Source: Actinophytocola sp.
GTDB lineage: Bacteria; Actinomycetota; Actinomycetes; Mycobacteriales; Pseudonocardiaceae
DNA length: 57,476 bases
NCBI GenBank assembly: GCA_009377475.1
Contig: WHTY01000021.1
Coordinates: forward strand, 1-57,476
Direction of reading: 5' to 3'
Made by a program: the position numbers and the translations under genes. Of this stretch, positions 32,332-41,049 are shown one piece after another (positions within the stretch are counted from its first letter, which is position 1; every line of letters starts with the position of its first letter). The notes beneath the pieces are model-generated. The model did no database searches, was not told the origin of the DNA, and saw nothing but the letters and a program-made list of their open reading frames with translations.

Positions 32332-33755
32332 GCACACCATTTTGGATCGCGGGCAAGCCGGTGACCACCGGCGAGACGTCCACTGTGTACCACTCGTATG
32401 ACGGCTCCGAGGCAGGTGTCCACTGCGTACCATCCACATCGGACGTCGAGATGGCGGTGCAGGCCGCGCACGACGTTCGCGCCGAGACGGCAGCGCTCCC
32501 CGCACACGCGCGGGCGGCGGCGCTGGACCACATCTCCCGCACGCTGGCCGAGCGCACCGAGGAGTTCGCGCAGCTCATCACCGCCGAGTCGGCCAAGCCG
32601 ATCACCTGGGCACGCGCCGAGGTGGGGCGTGCCGCGTCGACGTTCCGGTGGGCCGCTGAGGAAGCCCGCCGCTTCTCCGGCGAGCTGCAACGGCTCGACA
32701 CCGACCCCGGCGCGACCGGGCGAATGGCGTTGGTGCGGCGGGTGCCTCGCGGGCCGGTGCTCGGCATCACGCCGTTCAACTTCCCGCTCAACCTGGTGGC
32801 GCACAAGGTCGCGCCCGCACTGGCGGTGGGCGCGCCGATCGTGCTCAAGCCAGCGCCCGCGACGCCGTTGACCGCGCTGGCGCTCGGCGAGGTGCTGGCC
32901 GAGACCGATCTGCCCGCCGGGAGCTGGTCGGTGCTGCCGGTCGGCAACGACGTCGCCGCGGAGCTGGTGACCGATCCCCGGCTGCCGATCGTGTCGTTCA
33001 CCGGCTCGGTGCCGGTGGGCTGGCGCATCCGGGACGCCGTGCCACGCAAGCACGTCGCGCTGGAACTGGGCGGCAACGCCGCCGCTGTCGTCTGTCCGGA
33101 TTGGTCCGATCTGGACTTCGCCGCAAAGCGGATCGCGACGTTCGCGATGTACCAGGCTGGTCAGTCGTGTATCGCGGTGCAGCGGGTGTACGCGCACGCC
33201 GACGTCTTCGAGGCTCTGGTCGAGCGCGTCGTGCAGGAGGTCGGTGCGCTGGGCACCGGTGACCCGCGTTCGCCGCACACACAGGTCGGTCCGCTGATCG
33301 ACATCGCGGCTGCCGAGCGCGTCGAGTCCTGGGTGGACGACGCGATCGCGGCGGGCGCGCAGCGACGTCTCGGCGGCAGGCGCGATGGCGCCACCGTGGA
33401 GCCGACCGTGCTGACGAACGTGCCGGAAGACGCCACCGTGATGGCAGACGAGGTGTTCGGGCCGGTGGTGTGCCTGAACCCGGTGGGCTCGGTCGACGAG
33501 GCGTTGCGGCGGGTGAACGACTCCCGGTTCGGGTTGCAGACGGGGGTGTTCACCCGCGACCTGCCGACGGCGTTCCGGGCATCCGCGACGTTGGACGTCG
33601 GCGGCGTGGTGATCGGCGACGTGCCGAGCTTCCGGGCGGACCAGATGCCCTACGGCGGGGTGAAGGACTCCGGCGTCGGCCGGGAGGGACCGGCGGCGGC
33701 GATGGCCGACTTCACCGAGGAGCGCGTCACGGTACTTACCGGGCTCCCGCTGTAG
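32328..33755 (+). CDS. Aldehyde dehydrogenase, probably succinate-semialdehyde type
   Basis: A 475-residue NAD(P)-dependent aldehyde dehydrogenase. It has PFNFPLNLVAHKVAPAL, the cofactor turn SFTGSVPVGW, the general base in LELGGN (E246) and the nucleophile in GQSCIAV (C281), then EVFGPVVCLNPV near the C-terminus. Translationally coupled to gabT, it would oxidise the semialdehyde product to a dicarboxylate for the TCA cycle. The GQSCIAVQRV active site differs from the usual GabD GQVC, so the exact aldehyde is uncertain and I leave the gene symbol empty. Confidence 0.85.
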   Translation: MSTPFWIAGKPVTTGETSTVYHSYDGSEAGVHCVPSTSDVEMAVQAAHDVRAETAALPAHARAAALDHISRTLAERTEEFAQLITAESAKPITWARAEVGRAASTFRWAAEEARRFSGELQRLDTDPGATGRMALVRRVPRGPVLGITPFNFPLNLVAHKVAPALAVGAPIVLKPAPATPLTALALGEVLAETDLPAGSWSVLPVGNDVAAELVTDPRLPIVSFTGSVPVGWRIRDAVPRKHVALELGGNAAAVVCPDWSDLDFAAKRIATFAMYQAGQSCIAVQRVYAHADVFEALVERVVQEVGALGTGDPRSPHTQVGPLIDIAAAERVESWVDDAIAAGAQRRLGGRRDGATVEPTVLTNVPEDATVMADEVFGPVVCLNPVGSVDEALRRVNDSRFGLQTGVFTRDLPTAFRASATLDVGGVVIGDVPSFRADQMPYGGVKDSGVGREGPAAAMADFTEERVTVLTGLPL

Positions 33756-33780
33756 CGGCGGGTGTGACAGGAGCCGGCCC

Positions 33781-33914
33781 GCTTCGCCAGGGATATTGCG
33801 TGATTCGCGCCCGACTCGACGTCGTTTGTCCGGATCTCGAGGCAATTTCCCTGGCGAAGCCACGCCGGGCGAGCCCAACGCCAGCAGCCAGCTTCCCTGG
33901 CGAAGCCACGCCGG
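33781..33914. repeat. Long palindrome with an additional half copy, between convergent genes
   Basis: A 19-bp arm at 33781-33799 (GCTTCGCCAGGGATATTGC) pairs with 33842-33860 with a single mismatch, loop 42 nt. The right arm plus the following CCACGCCGG recurs at 33893-33914, so the 22-bp block at 33847-33868 is present twice, 46 bp apart. It lies 26 bp after the aldehyde dehydrogenase stop. Confidence 0.75.
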
Positions 33915-33944
33915 CCACGACAGCGGGCCGGACTGGACACGCCA

Positions 33945-33978
33945 GCGGGCCGGGAGCGCCGAAGCGCTCCCGGCCCGC
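33945..33978. terminator. Perfect 15-bp hairpin terminator after the LVIVD-repeat gene
   Basis: GCGGGCCGGGAGCGC (33945-33959) and its exact complement (33964-33978) enclose a CGAA loop. The hairpin is 22 bp beyond the minus-strand stop at 34000 and can also stop transcripts coming from the dehydrogenase operon. Confidence 0.85.
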
Positions 33979-33999
33979 GTCGATCGATGCGGCTAGCCG

Positions 34000-35973
34000 T
34001 TACGGCGTGCCGCCCATGCCGGGCTGCAAGCCCTCGCCGGCGTCGCCGCCGAGGCTGGGCTTGAGCACGACCAGGCCGTTGTTGCGGTCACTGCCGAGGA
34101 CGTAGACCTGGCCGTCGATGACGGTCGGGTACACGCCCCAGAAGTTGGTCGCAGCCGCCTGGGCGTTGCCGTTGCTGTCCAACGTCGGTGCGCAGTCGGA
34201 CTGGCCGTAGCAGCCGATCCACTGGCCGGTCCAGTCCAGGTTGGTCGGGTCGGACGCGTCCAGCGCGATCATGCCGTCGGAGTACCACGAGACGAACGCG
34301 GTGTCGGCGAACTCGGTGCCCTGCGGGCCCATCACGATGTTGTGCATCGTGTAGTCGCCGGGCAGCGGGGCGTCCCGGAACGCGTTCGGCGGGGCGAACG
34401 AGCCCACCTCGGCGAACTTGTCCCCACCCGTCCGGGTGTCGATGACGCGCAGGTAGCCCCAGCCGTCGAAGAGGTTCGCCACGTTGAACGTCGTGGCGCC
34501 GGATGCGACCGCGCTCTCCATGGCCACGCCGTCGCTGTTGCCGACGAAGAAGCCGAAGAAGTCGTCGATCCCGGTGCCGCCCATCAGCACGAGCGAGTCA
34601 CCCGCGTTGTTGTAGACGACCATGCCGATCGCGCCCTGCGCCTTGGCGTTCTCCGCTTTGAGCTGGAACGTGCAGCTGCCGCGCGAGATCAGGGCGATCT
34701 TGCCGGTCATGTCGACGCCGTTCTGGGAGCACAGCTCGCCACCGGCGCTGACCATCTCCTCTGGCAGCGGGTTCGGGTCGAAGTCGGACAGCGGCGTGGT
34801 GAACGAGCCCTCGGCGGCCGTGACGTCGACCGGGACCCCAGTGGACGGGGCGTAGGTCACGCTCGACCGGTAGGGCGAGAAGTCCTCGTCACCCATCAGG
34901 ACGTAACGACCGTCTTCGGCGGGCGCGGGCACGGCGACGTGGCTGTTGCCCTCCTCGCCGGTGACGTCGCCCTCGGGACCGGTGGTGTCGTAGTCGCTGT
35001 CACCAAGGAACACCGGGTTGGCCGGGTCGCTCAAGTCGAGCAGGATCAGCCCGGCGTCCCAGTAGGACAGGTAGCCGATGGTCTTGCCGTCGTGCTGCTC
35101 CACCCAGATGTCGTGGATGAACGTCGCGGCGAACGAGCCGAGGCCGCCTGAGCCCTGCGGGTCGGACGTCTCGTCGAGCCAGTCCGGCCAGCCGACCGCG
35201 GCCACCTCGACCGGATTGGTCGGCTTGGTGATGTCCAGGATGCGGAAGTCGCGGACATTGTCGTCGTCCACGAGGCCAAGGTAGGTGCGGCCGTCGGACT
35301 CCCAGAAGTAGGTGTTGTGCACGCCGAAGTTGCCGTCGGTGCCGGTGCGGCCCTTGATGTATGCCTTCTTCAGCAGCGCGGGGTTGGCGGGGTCGGAGAC
35401 GTCGTAGAGCACGACGCCACCCTTGTTCTCCCTGCTGCCGCCGTCGCCGCGCGACTGGAAGCACGGCTCCTGCGTCGCGGCGAGGATGTCGCCGCTGAAG
35501 TGCTGGTTGTCCATCGACGCGACCTTGACGTCGTTGACCCTGGTGTTGGGCATGGACGGGAGGTTGCCGACGTACTGGGGGTTCGCGGGGTCGTTGACGT
35601 CGACGACGCGGGTGCCGAACCGTGAGCAGTCCGGCTCGTAGAAGGTGCCGACGTAGGCGTAACCGTCGTGCTCCCAGACGTCGGTGATCGAGCCGATGCC
35701 GGTGTCGACCTCGCCGTCGCCGTCCTCGTCGAAGGTGTACGTCGAGACGTGCTCGAACCCGACCGACCGCGCGTCAGGGCCGGACTCCGCGGGCTCCGCG
35801 GTCTGGTGCCCGGACAGCTCATGGCGCGTGTAGACGTCGGCGGCGCCGTACAACGCACCGCCGTCACCCTGGATGCTGTCGTCGTGCGCCGACGCCGGGA
35901 TTGCCAGCGGTAGCGCCACGACGAGCGCGGCTACGGGTGGTAGCCACCATCGCTTCGCGGAAGTCGCTCTCAT
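34000..35973 (-). CDS. Secreted LVIVD-repeat beta-propeller protein with an inserted PA domain
   Basis: A 657-residue exported protein with a signal peptide of about 29 residues (ending IPASA). Repeats of the type VVLYDVSDPANPALL, FRILDITKPTNPVEV and LILLDLSDPANPVFL mark an LVIVD propeller. A protease-associated (PA) domain lies at about 375-500 (GKIALISRGSCTFQLKAENAKAQGAIGMVVYNN), and propeller blades resume to the end. Such proteins are thought to be cell-surface binders; no catalytic residues are evident. The ATG at 35973 has GAGG upstream. It faces the M81 gene across 208 bp and resembles the protein at 50749 in architecture. Confidence 0.82.
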   Translation of the reverse strand: MRATSAKRWWLPPVAALVVALPLAIPASAHDDSIQGDGGALYGAADVYTRHELSGHQTAEPAESGPDARSVGFEHVSTYTFDEDGDGEVDTGIGSITDVWEHDGYAYVGTFYEPDCSRFGTRVVDVNDPANPQYVGNLPSMPNTRVNDVKVASMDNQHFSGDILAATQEPCFQSRGDGGSRENKGGVVLYDVSDPANPALLKKAYIKGRTGTDGNFGVHNTYFWESDGRTYLGLVDDDNVRDFRILDITKPTNPVEVAAVGWPDWLDETSDPQGSGGLGSFAATFIHDIWVEQHDGKTIGYLSYWDAGLILLDLSDPANPVFLGDSDYDTTGPEGDVTGEEGNSHVAVPAPAEDGRYVLMGDEDFSPYRSSVTYAPSTGVPVDVTAAEGSFTTPLSDFDPNPLPEEMVSAGGELCSQNGVDMTGKIALISRGSCTFQLKAENAKAQGAIGMVVYNNAGDSLVLMGGTGIDDFFGFFVGNSDGVAMESAVASGATTFNVANLFDGWGYLRVIDTRTGGDKFAEVGSFAPPNAFRDAPLPGDYTMHNIVMGPQGTEFADTAFVSWYSDGMIALDASDPTNLDWTGQWIGCYGQSDCAPTLDSNGNAQAAATNFWGVYPTVIDGQVYVLGSDRNNGLVVLKPSLGGDAGEGLQPGMGGTP

Positions 35974-36123
35974 GCCCTCGTTCTCCTCGTTGTCGATAAA
36001 CCCCGGGTTGCGTTCGCCCGGGGGCACATAGTCGAACCGGTCAGCGTGACGATCGACACCGCCATTCGGACTAAAGTGAGCAGGTTTCGGAACTACCACA
36101 TGAGACGGATATACATCTCGCGA

Positions 36124-36145
36124 TTACATGAAACGTCTGTTTTAC
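36124..36145. promoter_or_regulatory. KdgR/IclR-like box upstream of the M81 gene
   Basis: The plus-strand core ATGAAACGTCTGTTTTA is an inverted repeat of the ATGAAAC/GTTTTA type. On the minus strand the 22-bp box shares 16 positions with the one at 37696 (pattern TAAAACAGNNNTTTCNTNTA). A weaker half (ACATGAGACG) lies 28 bp upstream. Confidence 0.5.
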
Positions 36146-36181
36146 TGTGGCTGACTTCGCGACACCGACCAAGGATGCGAC

Positions 36182-37690
36182 ATGCGGATAGCGACACTCG
36201 GCCTGTTTCACGAGGCCAACACGTTTTCCCCGATCAAGGCCGACCGTGAGCTGTACGCCGATGGCGGGGCGCTGCGTGGCGAGGAGATCGTCGTGGCGCA
36301 CGGCGACGCCGACACCACCATGGGCGGGTTCCTCGCCGCCGGGACGTGGCCGGACGTCGAGGTCGTGCCGTTGTTGTTCGCGTTCGTCAACCCGATCGGC
36401 CCGATCGTCGCCGACGTCTTCGACGAACTGCTCGACGAGATGCTCGACGCGCTCACCGAACACGGCCCGTGGGACGCGGTGCTGCTCGCACTGCACGGCG
36501 CGGCCGTCGCCGAACACGTCCCGGACGCCGACGGCGAGATCGCCGCGCGCGTGCGCGAGCGCGTCGGGCCCGACGTCGTCCTCGGCGCGACCTTCGATCT
36601 GCACGCCAACCTGTCGCACCAGGTCATCGACGCCCTCGACGTCGCGACCGTGTACCAGACCAACCCCCACATCGACGCCCGCCACCAGGCGATCAAGTGC
36701 GCGGACATCGTGGTGCGCACCGTCCGGGACGAGGTGCGGCCGACGCAGTCGCTCGTGCCGCTGCCGCTCGTCGTCAACATCGCCCGGCAGGACACCTCCG
36801 AACAGCCGATGGCCGACCTGATCGCCACCGCTGCCGCCATCGCCGACCGGCCCGGGATGCTCGACACCAGCCTCATCCAGGGCTTCCCCTACGCCGACGT
36901 GCCGCACATGGGCATGTCCGCACTCGCCATCCACGACGGCGACGAGTCCACCGCCGCCAAGGCCGCCGCCGAGCTGGCCGAGGTGATCTGGGCGACGCGC
37001 GCAGAGCTCCAGGCCCGAGGGCTGACCGTCGACGAAGCCCTCGACGCCGCAAGCCTGGACCCGACCGGGCCGGTGGTGCTGCTCGACGTCGGGGACAACA
37101 TCGGCGGCGGCGCACCCGGCGACTCCACCGTCATCCTGGCCGCCGCCCAACATCGCGGTGTCGGCTCCTTCCTGCAGACGCTGTGGGACCCCGACGCCGT
37201 CCGTGACTGCACCTCGGCAGGCACCGGCGCGCGGGTGCGCACCACCGTCGGCGCGCGGCATCCCCACTCGCCAGGACGTCCGGTCGCGGTGGACGGCACG
37301 GTGCGACTGGTATCCGACGGGCGCTTCGAGGACCCCACCCCCACCCACGGCGGATTCCGGTTCTTCGACATGGGCCCCACCGCCGTCCTCGACACCACCG
37401 ACGGCCACACGCTCGTGCTGATGTCCAAGCAGATCGACAACACCAGCCTCGCCCAGCACCGCTGCCTCGGCATCGACCCGACCGACTACCACGTCATCGT
37501 CGCCAAGGGCGTCAACTCACCGCGCGCCGCCTACGGCACCATCGCCAGCCAGATGCTCGTCGTCGACACCGACGGCATCACCGCCATGGGCATCGAACGC
37601 TTCCCGTACCAGCACCGCAGGACACCGCTGTATCCATTCGAGGATGCCGAGTTCCCAGCGACGTTGACATCGAGCAGCCTCGATCGTTAG
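36182..37690 (+). CDS. M81-family metallopeptidase (MlrC-like)
   Basis: A 502-residue protein of the DUF1485/MlrC family. It has the N-terminal HEANTFSP (H10), LLALHGAAVAE, and TFDLHANLS with the metal-binding Asp and His. A C-terminal MlrC domain begins near VLLDVGDNIGGGAPGDSTVIL. MlrC takes part in the last steps of microcystin breakdown, but most relatives have unknown small-peptide or amide substrates. The gene has its own promoter region with the box at 36124. It is followed after 123 bp by lactonase and SDR genes that share a similar box, which suggests one regulon. Confidence 0.82.
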   Translation: MRIATLGLFHEANTFSPIKADRELYADGGALRGEEIVVAHGDADTTMGGFLAAGTWPDVEVVPLLFAFVNPIGPIVADVFDELLDEMLDALTEHGPWDAVLLALHGAAVAEHVPDADGEIAARVRERVGPDVVLGATFDLHANLSHQVIDALDVATVYQTNPHIDARHQAIKCADIVVRTVRDEVRPTQSLVPLPLVVNIARQDTSEQPMADLIATAAAIADRPGMLDTSLIQGFPYADVPHMGMSALAIHDGDESTAAKAAAELAEVIWATRAELQARGLTVDEALDAASLDPTGPVVLLDVGDNIGGGAPGDSTVILAAAQHRGVGSFLQTLWDPDAVRDCTSAGTGARVRTTVGARHPHSPGRPVAVDGTVRLVSDGRFEDPTPTHGGFRFFDMGPTAVLDTTDGHTLVLMSKQIDNTSLAQHRCLGIDPTDYHVIVAKGVNSPRAAYGTIASQMLVVDTDGITAMGIERFPYQHRRTPLYPFEDAEFPATLTSSSLDR

Positions 37691-37695
37691 ATTCA

Positions 37696-37717
37696 ATAAA
37701 ACAGCTATTTCGTTTAT
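37696..37717. promoter_or_regulatory. KdgR/IclR-like box upstream of the SMP-30 gene
   Basis: ATAAAACAGCTATTTCGTTT is a partly palindromic box six bases after the M81 stop and 97 bp before the lactonase start. It matches the 36124 box at 16 of 22 positions. The gap is clearly more AT-rich than its surroundings. Confidence 0.5.
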
Positions 37718-37813
37718 CAACTCGTCTCGTTCCTGGCTTGTGCGGATATCTCATGCGCCCAGCCATGCGTTCGTACCGCCCGGCAGCCCGTGCCACGGCG
37801 GATTGGAGCTTCG

Positions 37814-38686
37814 ATGAGCAGCACGTCGTCCGCACTCCAGCTCACGGCGGCGCCAGTCACCCAGACCGCCGCCGAGCTGGGTGAATCGCCGTTGTGGGAC
37901 GGCGACGTTGGGCTGCGCTGGCTCGATGTTCCGGGACGTCGGCTGGCCACCCGCACAGGTGATGGGTTCGAGTCGGTTGTCCCGCTGTCCAGGAGCGTGA
38001 CGGCGATCGAACCAGGCCCCGGACATGATCTGCTCGCGGTCACGAGCACGGGATTCGGCACGCTCAATCCGAGTACCGGTCACGTCGACGAGCTGGTGCG
38101 GGTGCTCGACGACGGCGCGATCTCCATGAACGACGGCGCGATCGACGCCACCGGCGCGTGCTGGGCGGGCTCTGCGGTGCGGGACGGCAGCCAACGGGGT
38201 GCGCTCTACCGCTTCGACGGCACCGGGGCCACGACCCAGCTCACCAACCTGGGGATGTCCAACGGGCTCGACTGGTCGTCCGACGCGGACGTGCTCTACC
38301 ACGTCGACACCAGCGCGGGCACGCTCACCGTATGGGAGTGCGACCTCGAGTCCGGCGCACTCGGCGAAGGCCGGACGCTGTGTTCGCTTCCCGCCGACGT
38401 CGGCCTGCCGGACGGCCTTACGGTGGACGCCGAGGGCGACATCTGGCTCGCCGTGTGGGGGTGCGGCGAGGTCTGGCGCATCGACGCGGACTCCGGCGAG
38501 ACGACCGGCGTCGTCCACGTGCCCACGACTTACCCGACAAGCTGTGTGTTCGGCGGCGATTCGCTGTCGACGTTGTTCATCACGACAGCGGCTCACGAGA
38601 ACGCGGCAGGTGGCGGGCTGCTGTACGCCGTGGACGTTCCCGTGCGTGGGCGCGAACCGCAGCGGTTCTCCGGGAAGCTGCGATGA
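37814..38686 (+). CDS. SMP-30/gluconolactonase family sugar lactonase
   Basis: A 290-residue six-bladed propeller enzyme. The metal ligands expected for the family are visible: Glu in LGESPLWD, Asn in NDGAIDATG, Asn in MSNGLDWS and Asp in LPDGLTVD. It would hydrolyse an aldonolactone to the open acid. The ATG at 37814 follows GGAG. Its stop overlaps the SDR start (ATGA), so the dehydrogenase and lactonase likely act in sequence on a sugar. Confidence 0.87.
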   Translation: MSSTSSALQLTAAPVTQTAAELGESPLWDGDVGLRWLDVPGRRLATRTGDGFESVVPLSRSVTAIEPGPGHDLLAVTSTGFGTLNPSTGHVDELVRVLDDGAISMNDGAIDATGACWAGSAVRDGSQRGALYRFDGTGATTQLTNLGMSNGLDWSSDADVLYHVDTSAGTLTVWECDLESGALGEGRTLCSLPADVGLPDGLTVDAEGDIWLAVWGCGEVWRIDADSGETTGVVHVPTTYPTSCVFGGDSLSTLFITTAAHENAAGGGLLYAVDVPVRGREPQRFSGKLR

Positions 38687-39441
38687 CACCCCGGGTCGCG
38701 CTGGTGACGGGCGCGTCACGCGGCATCGGCGCGGCGACGGCGCGACGGTTGGCCGCCGACGGCATGGCGGTGGCCATCAACAGCTACCCGGACGAGGCAA
38801 TGCTGTCGGCTGCGAAGCACGTCGCGGCCGACATCGAGCAGTCCGGCGGTCGCGCAGCCGTCTACGCCGCCGACATCAGCGACGCCGCCGCCGTGGACGA
38901 CTTGTTCTCCCGGTGCGAGGCCGACCTGGGGAGCGTCACTGCCCTCGTCCTGAACGCCGCGACCACGGCACGCGAGCCGTGGACCGCGATCACCGAAGGC
39001 GATTGGGACCGGATCGCGGCGGTGAACTTGAAGGGCGCGTTCCTCTGCTGCCGCCGTGCCTTCGGCAACGACGCTCCCCCGGCAGCGGATGGCATCGTCA
39101 CCGTCAGCAGCGTGCTGGCGCGGCTCGGTGCGACCAACGCCTTGCACTACGCGACGACGAAGGCGGGCGTCCTCGGTTTCACCCGATCGCTGGCGCGGGA
39201 GCTGGGCGAACGCGGCGTTCGCGTGAACTGCGTGGTCCCGGGCGCGATCCAGACGGAGGAAGAACTCGAAGTGTTTCCCGACCAGGACGCCGCCCGGTCA
39301 TACCTCTTCGAACGGCAGATCCTGCGACGTCGCGGCCAGGCCGACGATGTCGCCAACGTCATCAGCTTCCTGCTCGGCCCGGACAGCGGCTTCATCACCG
39401 GACAGGCGGTCTGCGTCGACGGCGGTTGGCTGCCGCTGTAG
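38683..39441 (+). CDS. Short-chain dehydrogenase/reductase (SDR)
   Basis: A 252-residue classical SDR. It has the cofactor turn TGASRGIG (9-16), NAA at 91-93, the catalytic serine in VSSVLAR (about S142), YATTK (Y156, K160) and the C-terminal FITGQAVCVDGGW. It is coupled by ATGA to the lactonase gene. A pair of sugar dehydrogenase and aldonolactonase is a common first half of non-phosphorylative sugar oxidation; the substrate is not clear. Confidence 0.87.
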   Translation: MTPRVALVTGASRGIGAATARRLAADGMAVAINSYPDEAMLSAAKHVAADIEQSGGRAAVYAADISDAAAVDDLFSRCEADLGSVTALVLNAATTAREPWTAITEGDWDRIAAVNLKGAFLCCRRAFGNDAPPAADGIVTVSSVLARLGATNALHYATTKAGVLGFTRSLARELGERGVRVNCVVPGAIQTEEELEVFPDQDAARSYLFERQILRRRGQADDVANVISFLLGPDSGFITGQAVCVDGGWLPL

Positions 39442-39575
39442 GCCGGTCGGTGCCGCGTCGGACGAACCGGCCGCCCCAATGCCCCAATGCCCATAATTGC
39501 CCACGTTTCGCTTGACGCCGTCGCCGCGTTCCGGCCAGAGTCGACCCGGATCGACACCAGCGACCGGGAGTGAGC

Positions 39576-41006
39576 ATGGCCGACGAGACCTACCGCACCG
39601 CACGTGAGCTGCACGAACAGCTCGCCACCCGGCAGGTCTCCGCCCGGGAGCTCCTCGACGACCACATCCGCCGCCACGAGGACGTCCACGACGCCGTCAA
39701 TGCCGTCAATGCCGTTGTCGCAACCGACATCGCACGCGCCCAAACAGACGCCAAAAAGGTCGACGACGCCAGGGCGCGCGGCGAGCAACCCGGCCCGCTC
39801 GCCGGAATCCCCATGACCGTCAAGGACGGCTACGACGTCACCGGCATGCCCGCCACCGCGGGCAACCCCGCCTTCGCCGACCGGCAGAAAGACTGCACCG
39901 ACGCCGACCTGGTCGCGACGCTCCGAGCGGCGGGTGCGGTCATCTGGGGCAAGACGAACGTCCCGCTCATGCTCGGCGATCTGCAGACGTACAACTCCGT
40001 GTACGGCACCACGAACAACCCCCACGACCCCACCCGCACCCCCGGCGGCTCGTCCGGCGGTGCGGCTGCCGCCCTCGCCTCGGGCATCACGCCACTCGAA
40101 CTCGGCTCCGACATCGGCGGCTCGCTCCGCCATCCCGCCAACTGGTGCGGCGTCTACGCGCTCAAACCCACCTGGGGCACCCTGTCGATGCGCGGCCACA
40201 TCCCGCCGCCACCAGGGCGGTACGTCGAGTACGACCTCGGCGTCGCCGGCCCCATGGCACGCACCGCCGACGACCTCCGCATGCTCTACACCGCCCTACA
40301 CCGCGAACCACCACAACGGCGCAAAGACCCCAGAACCGCCCGCATCGCACTCTGGCTGGACGGCTTCCCACTCTCCAGCGACGTCCGCACCGGCATCGAG
40401 AACGCCGCCGACCACCTACGCAAGCACGGCGCACACGTCGAGCCAGCACGGCTCCCGTTCGCCGCCGACGAACTGATCGAGAACTACCTCGCGCTGCTCT
40501 ACCCCATCATCGGCGCTGGCTTGCCCAACCCGGTGTACGACAAGCTCGCCAAGGCCCGCGACGCCCACCTCAACGCCGACGCCGCCGACCTCGACCCGTA
40601 CGGCATGACGGCCATGGCAGTCCACTCCACCGCGTCCTACCGCGACGTCGCCCGCGCCCAGGCCAGGCGCCAAGCCCTCAAGGACACCTTCGCCGCGTGG
40701 TTCGAGTCATGGGACGCCATCCTCGCGCCCATCTCCGCCATCCCGGCCATGACACACCGCCAGGGCGGCCCGCTCCCCGAGCGCACCATCGAGGTGGACG
40801 ACGTCGACGTCGCGTACACCCACCTCTTCGACTGGGTCTCGCTGGCCACCGACCTGCACCTGCCCGCGGTCGGCGGCCCGGTGGCGCAGACGTCCACCGG
40901 CCTCCCCATCGGTGCGCAGCTCATCGGCGGTTGGCACGACGAGCACTTCCTCATCGACCTCGCCGAAGCCCTCGAACACGAAACCGGCGGCTTCCGCGCG
41001 CCGTAA
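39576..41006 (+). CDS. Amidase-signature family hydrolase
   Basis: A 476-residue amidase-signature enzyme with the complete Ser-Ser-Lys triad: TVKDG (K83), TPGGSSGG (S159) and GSDIGGSLRHPA (S183). It hydrolyses a C-N amide bond; relatives include amidases for aliphatic and aryl amides and fatty-acid amides. The ATG at 39576 follows GGGAGTG by a few bases, better placed than the GTG at 39570. A 134-bp gap separates it from the SDR gene. A strong hairpin follows. Confidence 0.86.
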   Translation: MADETYRTARELHEQLATRQVSARELLDDHIRRHEDVHDAVNAVNAVVATDIARAQTDAKKVDDARARGEQPGPLAGIPMTVKDGYDVTGMPATAGNPAFADRQKDCTDADLVATLRAAGAVIWGKTNVPLMLGDLQTYNSVYGTTNNPHDPTRTPGGSSGGAAAALASGITPLELGSDIGGSLRHPANWCGVYALKPTWGTLSMRGHIPPPPGRYVEYDLGVAGPMARTADDLRMLYTALHREPPQRRKDPRTARIALWLDGFPLSSDVRTGIENAADHLRKHGAHVEPARLPFAADELIENYLALLYPIIGAGLPNPVYDKLAKARDAHLNADAADLDPYGMTAMAVHSTASYRDVARAQARRQALKDTFAAWFESWDAILAPISAIPAMTHRQGGPLPERTIEVDDVDVAYTHLFDWVSLATDLHLPAVGGPVAQTSTGLPIGAQLIGGWHDEHFLIDLAEALEHETGGFRAP

Positions 41007-41008
41007 CA

Positions 41009-41040
41009 GGGCCGCCGGGCGCACCTGCACCCGGCGGCCC
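41009..41040. terminator. Perfect 11-bp hairpin between the convergent amidase and subtilase genes
   Basis: GGGCCGCCGGG (41009-41019) and CCCGGCGGCCC (41030-41040) enclose a 10-nt loop. It begins three bases after the amidase stop and ends ten before the subtilase stop, so it serves both directions. Confidence 0.85.
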
Positions 41041-41049
41041 CGCACACGA

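Noticed and set aside
30931..32505. Long upstream extension of the PucR frame
   Set aside because: The extension is antisense to gabT and has no domain. The ATG at 30930 gives the proper PucR N-terminus.
32223..33878. 551-codon minus-strand frame opposite the aldehyde dehydrogenase
   Set aside because: Composition is typical of an antisense shadow, with no recognisable domain, and the plus-strand enzyme has all active-site residues.
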